A stretch of DNA of 64,000 bases from RPQJ01 sp963754125 (GTDB lineage: Bacteria > Pseudomonadota > Gammaproteobacteria > Steroidobacterales > Steroidobacteraceae), in assembly GCA_963754125.1 (NCBI GenBank), contig CAVWEX010000010.1:1-64000 (forward strand), read 5' to 3'. This document shows positions 8,818 to 17,258 of the stretch, in pieces. Position 1 is the stretch's first letter; each line of letters starts with the position of its first letter. The notes beneath the pieces were generated by a model. That model searched no databases. It saw nothing but the letters and a program-made list of their open reading frames with translations, and had not been told where the DNA came from. The translations under genes were made by a program, and so were the position numbers.

Positions 8818-10278
8818 GACGGCCTCACGATCGCTTTCTCCAGGTCCACCACCGGACCGTTGAAGAAGAAGAACAGCAGCGTCAGGGTGGCCGTGAATAC
8901 CAGTGCGGCGACCATGGGCCAGGGCGCCTCGCCGTGGTCGTACTTCGGCGCGACCGTCTCCGGCCGGAAGAACGCTCGGTGGATGATCGGCAGGAAGTAC
9001 GCCGCATTGAGGCCCGTGGACAGGATGAGCACCACGAGCACGAAGTAGAGGTCGTTCTGGAACGCGCCGGCGATGATGTACCACTTGGACACGAATCCCG
9101 CCGTGGGCGGCACGCCGACCATGCTGAGCGCGCCGACGGCGAAGGCCGTCAGGGTCCACGGCATGCGATGCGCGATGCCGTCGAGCTCGGACACCCGGGT
9201 CTTGCCGGCGGCCACGTAGATCGCGCCCGCCGTGAAGAACAGCGTGATCTTGGCCACGCCGTGGGCCACCATGTGGATGGCGGCGCCGATCTCCGCCAGC
9301 GGCGTCAGCACCATCGCGGCGAGCACGATGTAGGACAGCTGGCCGATGGTGGAGTAGGCCAGCAGCCGCTTCAGGTTGTCCTGCCGCAGCGCCACGATGG
9401 ACGAGGCGACCACCGTGAATCCGGCGACGTACACGAGGATGCGCTCGGCCGGCACGCCGGCGAGGAACTCGAGCCCGAAGATGTAGATCACCACCTTGGT
9501 GATGGTGAAGACGCCCGCCTTCACCACGGCGACTGCGTGCAGCAGCGCCGACACCGGCGTGGGCGCCACCATCGCGGCGGGCAGCCAGCGGTGCACCGGC
9601 ATGACGGCCGCCTTGCCGATACCGAGCACGAACAGCCCGAGCAGCAACGCGGTCTCCACGGGTCCGAGGTGGCCGGCCAGCACGCCGCCCGGGCCGGAAT
9701 TCCAGCGTGCCGGCCACCGAGTAGGTCCAGAGGATCGCGGGCAGGAACAGGCCGATCGAGGTCGCGAGCAGGATGCCGAGGTAGGTGCGCGCGCCGCGGA
9801 TCGCCTCCGGCGTGCCGGCGTGCGCCACGAGCGGGTAGGTCGAAAGCGTCAGCACCTCGTAGAAGACGAAAAGCGTCAGGAGGTTCGAGGCAAGCGCCAC
9901 GCCCATCGCACCCACCAGCGCGATCGCGAAGCACAGGTAGAAGCGCGTCTGGTGCTTCTCCTGCTTCGCGCGCATGTAGCCGATCGAGTACACCGAGGTC
10001 ACGAGCCACAGCCCGCTCGCGAGCAGCGCGAACAGCACGCCGAGCGGCTCCGGCCGCAGCGCCAGCGGAAGGCCGGGCAGCGGCTCGGCGAGCACGACGG
10101 TGGGCAGGTCCCCGTCCAGGAGTCCCGCCAGCACGGTGAGCACGCACACGAACAGCGCCGCGGCCGTGACCAGCGTGACGGTCTCGCGCAGGTTGGGCCA
10201 GCGGCCCGCGGCCACGATGCCGGCCGCGCCGAGCGCGGGAACCAGCAGGCACAGCTGCAGCGCCGTCGTGGTGCTCAC
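8814..10278 (-). CDS. MrpD/NuoM-type proton antiporter subunit, second copy (one frameshift)
   Basis: About 487 residues after removing one extra base in a GC-rich run near 9688-9696. The GTG start overlaps the upstream stop (GTGA). Conserved pump residues are visible: Glu in FVFYEVLTLSTYP, Lys in GIGKAAVMPVHRWLPAAM, and PVSALLHAVAVVKAGVF. KRLLAYSTIGQLSYIVL is the helix following the broken-helix core. Roughly fourteen hydrophobic segments fit a full antiporter-like subunit. It belongs to the same operon as the other two D-type proteins. Confidence 0.87.
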
Positions 10279-11746
10279 GGCCCCGTTCCCAGCAAGGTCC
10301 GGGCGGCCTGCTCGGCCATCCCGACCGTGGCGCGGGTATCGATGCCCAACCAGAAATTCGCCAGCACGAGGATCCAGGTGGGCGCGAGCAGCGACCACGG
10401 CGCTTCCTTGACGTCGGCGCGGGCCGGGTCCCTGGAAATAGGCCACCTCGACGATCCGCCAGATGTAGGCGACCGCGAGCAGCGAGCTCGCGACGACCGC
10501 GGCCACCAGGATCCAGCGGCCCTGCTCCAGCGCCGCGAGCACGAGGTACCACTTGCTGATGAAGCCCACGGTGAGGGGCACGCCGATCAGGCTCAAGCCC
10601 GCCGCCCACGAACGCCGCCATGGTCCAGGGCATGCTCCGCCCGAGGCCGCGCAGGTCGGCCACGGCAGTGCCGCCGAGACGGTAGGCCACGCAGCCGAGC
10701 GCCATGAACAGGGCGCTCTTCATCACGGCGTGATTCATCATGTGCAGCAGGGCCGCGGTGAGTCCCGTCACCGAGGCGAGCGACAGCCCGAGCACCATGT
10801 AGCCGACCTGCGCGACGCTCGAGTACGCGAGCATGCGCTTGGCGTCGGGCTGGGTGACCGCCACGGCCGACGCCGTCAGCATGCCGAGCACCGCGAGCCC
10901 CAGCAGCACCGAGGCGAGCGACAGCTCGCCGAACGCAAAGTCCGCGCCGAGGACCGTGTACACGAAGCGGATCAGCACGTACACCGCGACCTTGGTGGAG
11001 GTGGCGGCGATCAGCGCGGTCACCGCCGAGGGCGCATACGCATATGCGTTCGGCAGCCACAGGTGCAGCGGGAACAGCGCGATCTTCAGGCACAGGCCGG
11101 CGACGATGAACGCCACGGCGGTGTGCACCGTGCGGGTGTCGGCCACGGCCGGCAGGCGCTCGGCGAGATCGGCCATGTTCAGGGTGCCGGTCATCGCGTA
11201 GAGCAGTCCCACGCCGATCAGGTAGAACGTGGCGCCGATGGTGCCCATGATCAGGTAGCGGAACGCGGCGGTGAGGGCGCGGCGGTCGCGACCCATGGCG
11301 ATCAGCGTGTACGTCGAGAGCGAGGAGATCTCGAGGAACACGAACACGTTGAAGGCGTCGCCCGTGGCGGTGATGCCGAGCAGGCCCGCGATCAGCAGCA
11401 GCAGCGCCGCATAGAAGCCGCCCTGGCGGGCGGGATCGACTTCCCGGGCGACGCTGCGCCCGGCGAAGGGCAGCACCACCGCAGCGATCGCCGCGACCAG
11501 CAGTTGCACCAGCGCATTGGCCGCATCGAGGCGGTACTCGATTCCCCACGGAGCGGCCCAGCCGCCGAGCGCGTAGCTCAGCACGCCCGACGCCTGCACC
11601 TGCAGCGCCAGCGCCACGGCCATGGCGAAGGCCGCCCAGGCGACGACCATCGCGAACAGCCACGGCATGCGGCGCCCGGGCAGCAGCGCACACACCGGCG
11701 CGGCCAGCAGCGGGACGACCACGAGCAGGACCTGCAGGTGCTCCAT
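10275..11746 (-). CDS. mrpD: Na+(cation)/H+ antiporter subunit D, first copy (two frameshifts)
   Basis: About 489 residues after correcting single extra bases near 10594 (CTTG in the coding strand) and near 10425 (CCC run). The segments join as MAAFVGGGL|SLIGVPLTVGF and EVAYFQGP|ADVKEAPWS. Pump residues present: Glu in FVFLEISSLSTYTLIAMG, Lys in KIALFPLHLWLPNAYAYAPS, and STKVAVYVLIRF. The distal end reads ILVLANFWLGID. It follows mrpC with two bases between the genes, as in canonical mrp operons, and is the best candidate for the true MrpD. Confidence 0.88.
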
Positions 11747-11748
11747 GC

Positions 11749-12102
11749 TCAGAAGTCGTTGTCCAGCTGGTGCAGCTCGTCTTCCTCGACGGTGCCGTAG
11801 GCTTCGCGGATGCGCAGCACCAGCGCCAGCCCCAGCGCCGTCGTGGCCACGCCGACCACGATGGCCGTCAGGATCAGCACGTGCGGCAGCGGGTTGGAGT
11901 ACTGCTCGACGCCGGGCGCCAGGATCGGCGGCGCAGCGTGGCGCACGAAGCCCATGCTGATGTAGAGCAGGAACACCGCCGCCTGGAAGATGTTGAGCCC
12001 TACGAGTTTCTTCACGAGGTGGCCGCGGGAGATCACCGTGTACAGGCCGATCATCATCAGCGTGATGACCATCCAGTAGTTGTAGAGGCCCAGGTTCAGC
12101 AT
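11749..12102 (-). CDS. mrpC: Na+/H+ antiporter subunit C
   Basis: 117-residue NuoK-like subunit with three membrane helices: YWMVITLMMIGLYTVIS, LVGLNIFQAAVFLLYISMG and HVLILTAIVVGVATTALGLALVLRI. KKLVGLNIFQ and the ILTAIVVGVA helix are diagnostic of MrpC/MnhC. The ATG (12102) touches the mrpB stop (TGATG). MrpC joins MrpA/D-type pumps to the remaining small subunits. The acidic tail (VEEDELHQLDNDF) lies in the cytoplasm by analogy. Confidence 0.92.
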   Translation of the reverse strand: MLNLGLYNYWMVITLMMIGLYTVISRGHLVKKLVGLNIFQAAVFLLYISMGFVRHAAPPILAPGVEQYSNPLPHVLILTAIVVGVATTALGLALVLRIREAYGTVEEDELHQLDNDF

Positions 12103-12524
12103 CAGCGGCGCGTGCGTTCGGCGAAGGTAAAGATGAGGAGGACCATGGTCGAGGCCACCGTCAGGCCCACGCCCAGCTCGATCAGGATGATGCCGACGTG
12201 CTGGCCGGCGACGGGATCCGCCGCGAGCACGTTGTACTCGAGGTAGTTGCCGCCGAGCAGCAGCCCGGCGATACCCACGCCGCCGTAGAGCAGGGCGCCC
12301 GCGGCCGCGCACGCGCGCAGCCACGACACCGGCACGATGCGCCGGGTGGTCTCGAGGCCGAATACCAGCATGTGCAGGATGAAGGCCGAGGCCATGATCA
12401 CGCCGGCCTGGAACGCACCGCCCGGGCCCAGCTCGCCGTGGAACTGCACGTAGAGCGCGAACAGCATGATCACCGGGATCAGGAACTTGCTGACGACCCG
12501 CAGGATGACCACGTCCTGGTTCAC
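12102..12524 (-). CDS. mrpB: Na+/H+ antiporter subunit B
   Basis: 140 residues, four hydrophobic helices. FHGELGPGGAFQAGVIMASAF is the diagnostic MrpB/MnhB loop (usually HGHxxPGGGFQGG). The GTG start overlaps the upstream DUF4040 gene stop (GTGA). MrpB is a small structural subunit of the cation/proton antiporter membrane complex. It corresponds to MbhF in archaeal membrane-bound hydrogenases, whose gene order this cluster follows. Confidence 0.92.
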   Translation of the reverse strand: MNQDVVILRVVSKFLIPVIMLFALYVQFHGELGPGGAFQAGVIMASAFILHMLVFGLETTRRIVPVSWLRACAAAGALLYGGVGIAGLLLGGNYLEYNVLAADPVAGQHVGIILIELGVGLTVASTMVLLIFTFAERTRR

Positions 12525-13045
12525 GGTTCGTCGTCCCGGCGGCGCGCGCCGATCAGCAGCCAGACTCCGAGGCCCGCCGTGAACACGACCACGACCTCGC
12601 CGAGCGTGTCGAAGCCGCGGTAGCTCGCGAGCACGCTCGTCACCACGTTCGGGATGCCGATTTCCCGTCCCGAATCCTCCAGGTAGCGCGGCGCGACGTG
12701 CAGGTGGACCGCGTTGCCGGGCTCGCCGATCGGCGGCAGGTCCATGGTGCCGTAGACGAGCGTGGCGCCTGTGACCACGACCACGACCAGCGGCAGCCAC
12801 TGGCGAGGGCCCGGCCGCTCGTGCCGGGCGCAGCCGCGCAGCGCGAGCAGCATGAGGATGGTGGAGACCCCGGCGCCGACGGCAGCCTCGGTGAAGCCCA
12901 CGTCCACGGCGTCCATCACCGTGAACATGCCGGCGGCCAGCAGGCTGTTCGCGCTGAAGACCATGATCACCGACAGCAGGTCGCGGCTCAGCGCCACGTA
13001 CAACGCCGTGATCACGAGGAACGCCAGCAGCAGGATGTCGATCAG
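12521..13045 (-). CDS. MrpA C-terminal-like (DUF4040/MbhD-E) subunit
   Basis: 174 residues if started at a CTG (13045) that overlaps the mrpG stop as CTGA; 164 if started at GTG 13015. The longer form is chosen because MbhD proteins begin with a full helix and LIDILLLAFLVITALYVA would supply it. FTEAAVGAGVSTILMLLALR is the DUF4040 signature. A second part (VTSVLASYRGFDTLGEVVVVFTAG) matches MbhE/the end of MrpA. So the C-terminal portion of MrpA is encoded as a stand-alone protein, while the long N-terminal pump portion is absent here. The non-ATG/GTG start is uncertain. Confidence 0.8.
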   Translation of the reverse strand: MIDILLLAFLVITALYVALSRDLLSVIMVFSANSLLAAGMFTVMDAVDVGFTEAAVGAGVSTILMLLALRGCARHERPGPRQWLPLVVVVVTGATLVYGTMDLPPIGEPGNAVHLHVAPRYLEDSGREIGIPNVVTSVLASYRGFDTLGEVVVVFTAGLGVWLLIGARRRDDEP

Positions 13046-13368
13046 CTCGGCGATGACGGCGTCTCCCCCGGCGCCGGGGGTTCCCGGAGGCCGCTCAGGT
13101 GGGCTGCACGCGCAAGGGCGTGGCAGGCCGTGGGGCTGGTGAACAGCAGGAAGACGAGGACCAGCGCGAGCTTGAACGTGCCGAGCGTCAGGCCGAACAC
13201 CGGCGCGAGGCCGGCAAGCACCAGGGCCGCGGCCAGCGTGTCGATCACGCCGGCCGCGTGCAGCCGCGTGTAGAAGTGCGGAAAACGGTTGATGCCGACG
13301 CCGCCGATCAGCAGCAGCAGCGCGCCGAGCCCGAGCAGGATTCCGCTGATGAGGGCGCCGAAGTCCAT
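13042..13368 (-). CDS. mrpG: Na+/H+ antiporter subunit G
   Basis: 108 residues with three helices. The family motif is GGVGINRFPHFYTRLHAAGVIDTLAAALVLAGL (key RFPHFYTRLHAAG), followed by FLLFTSPTACHALARAAH, both diagnostic of MrpG/MnhG. The ATG overlaps the mrpF stop by one base. It is a small membrane subunit needed for assembly and activity of the antiporter complex. Confidence 0.94.
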   Translation of the reverse strand: MDFGALISGILLGLGALLLLIGGVGINRFPHFYTRLHAAGVIDTLAAALVLAGLAPVFGLTLGTFKLALVLVFLLFTSPTACHALARAAHLSGLREPPAPGETPSSPS

Positions 13369-13643
13369 CAGCCCGGGTCCCCCGTCGCGGCCGGGCGCGC
13401 AGCGGTCTCGATGTACTTCATCAGCGCCACCGTGCCGATGAAGTTGATGAGGGCATACAGCAGCGCGAGGTCGAGGTAGTCGGTGCGGCCTTCGAACGCC
13501 CCGATCAGCGCGATCAACAGCACGGTCTTGGTGCCGAAGCTGTTCACGGCCAGGATGCGGTCCCAGACCGTGGGACCGAGAAGTGTCCTGAGCAGCGCGA
13601 GGCCCATGGCCACGAGGATCGCCACGCCCGCCGCCGCCAGCAT
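13368..13643 (-). CDS. mrpF: Na+/H+ antiporter subunit F
   Basis: 91 residues, three helices. LLGPTVWDRILAVNSFGTKTVLLIALIG is the family signature, with the conserved PTxxDRxLAxNxxGT pattern. It starts at ATG 13643, which overlaps the mrpE stop by one base. MrpF is a small structural subunit of the complex; in Bacillus it has been linked to cholate efflux together with the others. Confidence 0.93.
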   Translation of the reverse strand: MLAAAGVAILVAMGLALLRTLLGPTVWDRILAVNSFGTKTVLLIALIGAFEGRTDYLDLALLYALINFIGTVALMKYIETAARPAATGDPG

Positions 13644-14122
13644 CAGCCGCGCGCCTCGCAGTCGAGCGGCACCAGCCGGTCGAGCTGCCCGTCCTCGACG
13701 GCCTGTCCGCTGCTGCGGGTCAGCGCGTGCACGAGCAGTTCGTCGCCCTGCAGGTCCACGGTGACCGTGCCGGGCGTCAGGGTGATCGAGTTGGCCAGGA
13801 TGACCTTGCCGAGGTCGGTGGTCTGCCGGGTGCGCACGGTCAGGAAGTGCGGCTCGATGGCCAGGCGCGGCGAGACGATCGCGCGGACCACGTCCACGTT
13901 CGACACGACGATCTCGCGCAACAGTCTCAGCCAGTAGCGCGCCAGTGCCGCGGACAGGTGGACCGGGTGACTCTCGTGGTCGACGATCTCCATGCGCCGC
14001 GCGAGCCAGACCGTGAGGAGCACGCTGGCCACCCCGAACGCCAGCAGCAGGGGCGCCGTCTGGCCCGACAGCAACCACCAGAGCGCGGCAAGAAAGGCGG
14101 CAAGACTGAGGGATCGCTTCAT
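13643..14122 (-). CDS. mrpE: Na+/H+ antiporter subunit E
   Basis: 159 residues, first gene of the operon. Two N-terminal hydrophobic stretches (LAAFLAALWWLLSG, PLLLAFGVASVLLTVWLA) precede a cytoplasmic domain with LANSITLTPGTVTVDLQGDELLVHAL, the MrpE/MnhE signature. ATG 14122 gives the usual length; the frame is open further upstream but without similarity. A possible extended -10 (TGC-TATCCT) lies 87-95 bases upstream. In other systems MrpE supports antiport activity without being an absolute requirement. Confidence 0.93.
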   Translation of the reverse strand: MKRSLSLAAFLAALWWLLSGQTAPLLLAFGVASVLLTVWLARRMEIVDHESHPVHLSAALARYWLRLLREIVVSNVDVVRAIVSPRLAIEPHFLTVRTRQTTDLGKVILANSITLTPGTVTVDLQGDELLVHALTRSSGQAVEDGQLDRLVPLDCEARG

Positions 14123-14208
14123 GGCGACGGACCGGGATTCCTCGACGGCAGGGCCTCGGCAGCGGCTCTCGGGACCCAAGCGTCCGACCCTGCTGCGCAA
14201 CGCGCCGA

Positions 14209-14217
14209 AGGATAGCA
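14209..14217 (-). promoter_or_regulatory. Possible extended -10 for the Mrp-like operon
   Basis: On the minus strand TGC (14217-14215) directly precedes TATCCT (14214-14209), an extended -10 arrangement, just past the end of the comF coding region. No convincing -35 was seen. Initiation here would leave a leader of about 80 bases before mrpE. Confidence 0.4.
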
Positions 14218-14223
14218 GACCGG

Positions 14224-14931
14224 TCAGACGGGCTCCGCGGCCGGTGACGCGTCCGCCGCGGCGACCCGCCGGTCGGCACGCGCGACGCACCAGCCCTCCA
14301 CCGACTCGGCGCCGGTCTCGAGCAACGCGGCGGCGAGCTCCTGCAGCGTGCGCCCCGTGGTGGTCACGTCATCCACCAGCGCGATGCGCAGTCCGCGCGC
14401 GGCGGGCGACGCCGCGAATGCCCCCGCGAGGTTGGTGCGGCGGTCCGCGACGGCGAGACCGACCTGGGGCCGCGTGTCGCGGCGACGCACGGCGAGCCGC
14501 GGGGCCAGGGGTCGGTCCAGGCGACGCGCGACCCAGTGCCCGATCTCCGCGGACTGGTTGAAGCCGCGACCCCCGTGCCGGAGCGGATGCAGCGGCACCG
14601 GCAGCACCACATCCACGTCGGCCTGCAGGCCGAGCGCCGCCACGCGCTCGCCGAGGAGCGTGCCGAGCACCCGGCCCACGGCGAGTTGCCCGCGATACTT
14701 GAGCGCGTGCACGAGGTGATCGAGCGGGTGGGCGTAGTCGAAGGGCGCATGGCAACGACACAACGGCGCGGGCCCGTGTCCCACGGGCAGGCTGGCGCCC
14801 GGCAGCCCGGCCTCGCAGTCACGGCAGAGGTCGAGGCAGGGCGGCTGCCCCCGATCGCCGCACAGCACGCAGCGCGGCGGCAGCAACAGTCCGCCGAGTC
14901 GGTCGAGCTTCGTGTCAACCCATCGAGGCAT
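14224..14931 (-). CDS. comF: ComF family phosphoribosyltransferase-like protein
   Basis: 235 residues. Zinc-ribbon cysteines lie at the N-terminus (CVLCGDRG, CLDLCRDC, CRCHAPFDY), followed by HPLDHLVHALKYRGQ, GFNQSAEIG, and the PRPP-binding signature LRIALVDDVTTTGRTL. The family takes part in DNA uptake/processing and PRTase-like chemistry; in E. coli the homologue GntX/YhgH is used for DNA utilisation. It is divergent from the bio operon, a common gammaproteobacterial neighbourhood. Its start codon (14931-14929) sits inside the predicted BirA operator, so BirA might also affect its expression. Confidence 0.92.
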   Translation of the reverse strand: MPRWVDTKLDRLGGLLLPPRCVLCGDRGQPPCLDLCRDCEAGLPGASLPVGHGPAPLCRCHAPFDYAHPLDHLVHALKYRGQLAVGRVLGTLLGERVAALGLQADVDVVLPVPLHPLRHGGRGFNQSAEIGHWVARRLDRPLAPRLAVRRRDTRPQVGLAVADRRTNLAGAFAASPAARGLRIALVDDVTTTGRTLQELAAALLETGAESVEGWCVARADRRVAAADASPAAEPV

Positions 14932-14943
14932 GGCTGGTTGACA
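14913..14943. promoter_or_regulatory. Predicted BirA (biotin repressor) operator
   Basis: Perfect 8-bp inverted repeat TGTCAACC (14913-14920), 15-bp spacer, GGTTGACA (14936-14943). This matches the known BirA box design, TTGTAAACC and GGTTTACAA arms separated by about 14-16 bp, and lies 107 bp upstream of bioB. The right arm contains a consensus TTGACA -35 element, so bound BirA-biotinyl-AMP would cover the promoter. It also covers the comF start codon. Autoregulation by biotin supply is inferred from established BirA biology. Confidence 0.85.
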
Positions 14944-14966
14944 GCCGGCGGGCCCGCTTCGAAACT
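14938..14966 (+). promoter_or_regulatory. Predicted bioB promoter
   Basis: TTGACA (14938-14943) is a perfect -35 hexamer. After 17 bp comes GAAACT (14961-14966), a weak -10 that keeps A2, A4 and T6. The -35 is embedded in the right arm of the BirA palindrome. The predicted leader before bioB is about 75 bases. Confidence 0.6.
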
Positions 14967-15049
14967 GCCGCCGGCTGCACCGGGCCGAGTTTCCGACCGG
15001 CGTCCGTCCCCCGCCACGCGCATATCTCGCGACTTTCGCAGGAATCACG

Positions 15050-16045
15050 ATGACCGCACCCGACCTCGACCGACTGGGTACCGTGCGCACCGACTGGACG
15101 CTCGAGGAGGCGCGCGCGCTGTTCGGGCTGCCCTTCAACGACCTGCTCTACCACGCCCAACGCGTCCACCGGCTGACGTTCGACCCGAACCGGGTGCAGG
15201 TGAGCACGCTGCTGTCGATCAAGACCGGCGCCTGCCCGGAGGACTGCGCCTACTGCCCGCAGAGCGTGCGCTACGAGACAGGCGTCGGCCGCGAGGAACT
15301 GCTCGAACTCGGGCGAGGTGATCGAGGCGGCCGAGGCCGCCCGGCGCAACGGCGCGACCCGCTTCTGCATGGGCGCGGCCTACCGCAATCCGAAGCCGAA
15401 GCAGCTCGAGCAGATCAAGGCCATGGTGCGCGAGGTGAGCGCGCTGGGTCTCGAGACCTGCGCCACGCTCGGCATGCTCACGCCCGGAGCAGGCGCGCGA
15501 GCTCAAGGACGCCGGGCTCGACTACTACAACCACAACCTCGACACGTCCGAGGCGTTCTACGGCGAGATCATCACCACCCGCACCTACCAGGACCGCCTC
15601 GACACGCTGCAGGCGGTGCGCGACGCCGGCCTCGCCGTCTGCTGCGGCGGCATCCTCGGCATGGGCGAGTCCGAGCTCGACCGGGTGCAGTTGCTGCACA
15701 CGCTCGCGACCCTGCCGCAGCACCCGGAGAGCGTGCCGATCAACCAGCTGGTGCAGGTCGAGGGCACGCCGCTGCACGGCCTGCCCGCCGCTCGACCCGC
15801 TCGAACTCGTGCGCACCATCGCGACGGCCCGGCTGCTGATGCCGAAGTCCTACCTGCGGCTGTCCGCGGGCCGCACCGACATGAGCGACGCCGTGCAGGC
15901 ACTGTGCTTCCTGGCCGGCGCCAACTCGATCTTCTACGGCGAGCGGCTGCTCACCACGCCCAACCCGGGGCGCAGCCGGGACGAGGCGCTGTTCGCGCGG
16001 CTCGGGCTCGCGGCCGAGGCCCGGCCCGCCGGCACCGCGGCCTGA
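15050..16045 (+). CDS. bioB: Biotin synthase (three frameshifts)
   Basis: Radical SAM enzyme inserting sulfur into dethiobiotin. About 330 residues after removing single extra bases near 15312, 15486 and 15786. The SAM [4Fe-4S] motif CPEDCAYC (CxxxCxxC) is intact, as are RFCMGAAYRNP, GLDYYNHNLDTS, TTRTYQDRLDTL, RLSAGRTDM and GANSIFYGERLLTTPNP. Each correction restores conserved sequence on both sides (for example LLELGEVIEAAEAA and LTPEQARELKDAG). AGGA at 15040-15043 precedes ATG 15050. It is the first gene of the bio operon, behind the BirA operator. Confidence 0.93.
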   Translation: MTAPDLDRLGTVRTDWTLEEARALFGLPFNDLLYHAQRVHRLTFDPNRVQVSTLLSIKTGACPEDCAYCPQSVRYETGVGREELLELGRGDRGGRGRPAQRRDPLLHGRGLPQSEAEAARADQGHGARGERAGSRDLRHARHAHARSRRASSRTPGSTTTTTTSTRPRRSTARSSPPAPTRTASTRCRRCATPASPSAAAASSAWASPSSTGCSCCTRSRPCRSTRRACRSTSWCRSRARRCTACPPLDPLELVRTIATARLLMPKSYLRLSAGRTDMSDAVQALCFLAGANSIFYGERLLTTPNPGRSRDEALFARLGLAAEARPAGTAA

Positions 16046-16062
16046 GTCGCCGCGGCCGCGCG

Positions 16063-17258
16063 ATGGATCCGCTCGCGGGACCGCTGGAGGCGGGCTTGTC
16101 GCGGCTCGCCGAGAGCGGCCGCGTGCGCCGGCGGAGCGTCATCGAGGCGCGCTCGGCCGACGGCGTGCACGTCCGCGTCGAAGGGACGGCGCTGCTGGCC
16201 TTCTGCAGCAACGACTACCTCGGCCTCGCCGGCCACCCGCGCGTCATCGCGGCCTTCACGGACGCAGCGCGCGAATGGGGCGTGGGCAGCGGGGCGTCGC
16301 ACCTCGTGAGCGGGCACTGCCGCGAACACCACGCGCTGGAGGACGAGCTCGCGGCCTTCACCGGCCGGGCGCGGGCGCTGCTGTTCTCGACGGGCTACAT
16401 GGCCAACCTCGCCGTGGTCACGGCACTGCTCGGGCGCGGCGACCGGGTGTTCATGGACCGCCTGAACCACGCCTCGCTGCTCGACGCGGGACTCGCGAGC
16501 GGCGCCCGCTTCGCGCGCTATCCGCATCGCGACGCCGAGGCACTGGCCGCGCGCCTCACCAAAGGCGGCGACGGGCGCGCGATGGTCGTGACCGACGGCG
16601 TGTTCAGCATGGACGGCGACGTCGCGCCGCTCGGCCCGCTCGCCGCGGCCTGCCGCGCGCAGGGCGCGTGGCTGTTCGTGGACGACGCCCACGGCCTCGG
16701 CGTGCTGGGCGAAACGGGCCGCGGCACGCGTCGAGGCGGCCGGGCTCGATGCGGAGGACGTGCCGATCCTCATGGGCACGCTCGGCAAGGCGCTCGGCAC
16801 CTTCGGCGCCTTCGTCGCGGGATCGACGGCCCTGGTCGAGACGCTGCTGCAGACCGGCCGCACCTATATCTATACGACCGCGCTGCCGCCCGCGGTCGCC
16901 GCCGCGACGCGGACCGCGCTGCGCGTGCTGCAGGAGGAGCCGTGGCGGCGTGTGCGGGTGCTCGAGCACGTCGCGCACTTTCGGCGCGAGGCCGGCCGCC
17001 TCGGGCTGCGGCTCTTGGACTCCCGCACGCCCATCCAGCCCGTGGTCGCTCGGCAGCGAGGCCGCCGCGCTGGCCGCGAGCGAGGCGCTGCGGGCGCAGG
17101 GCCTGTGGGTCCCCGCGATCCGGCCGCCGACGGTGCCCGCGGGCAGCTCGCGGCTGCGCATCACGTTCTCGGCGGCCCACGAGGCGGCGGACGTGGATCG
17201 GCTGCTCGAGGCCCTCGCAGCGCTGCCCGACGCTGTGCGCGAGGGGAACTCGTCGTGA
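16063..17258 (+). CDS. bioF: 8-amino-7-oxononanoate synthase (two frameshifts)
   Basis: PLP enzyme condensing pimeloyl-ACP with alanine. About 397 residues after removing extra bases near 16729 and 17048. Hallmarks: FCSNDYLGLAGHP, HRxNHASLLD-type RLNHASLLDAG, FVDDAHGLGVLG (PLP-binding Asp/His), and the Schiff-base Lys in MGTLGKALGTFGAFVAG. The corrected joins read GRGTVEAAGLDAEDV and IQPVVLGSEAAALAA, both family-like. It starts 17 bases after bioB and overlaps bioH by four (GTGA). Confidence 0.93.

Noticed and set aside
6810..14122. Membrane-bound hydrogenase or complex I-like enzyme
   Set aside because: The small-subunit order matches Mbh, but no NiFe large or small subunit, ferredoxin-type protein or NuoB/C/D/H/I gene is nearby.
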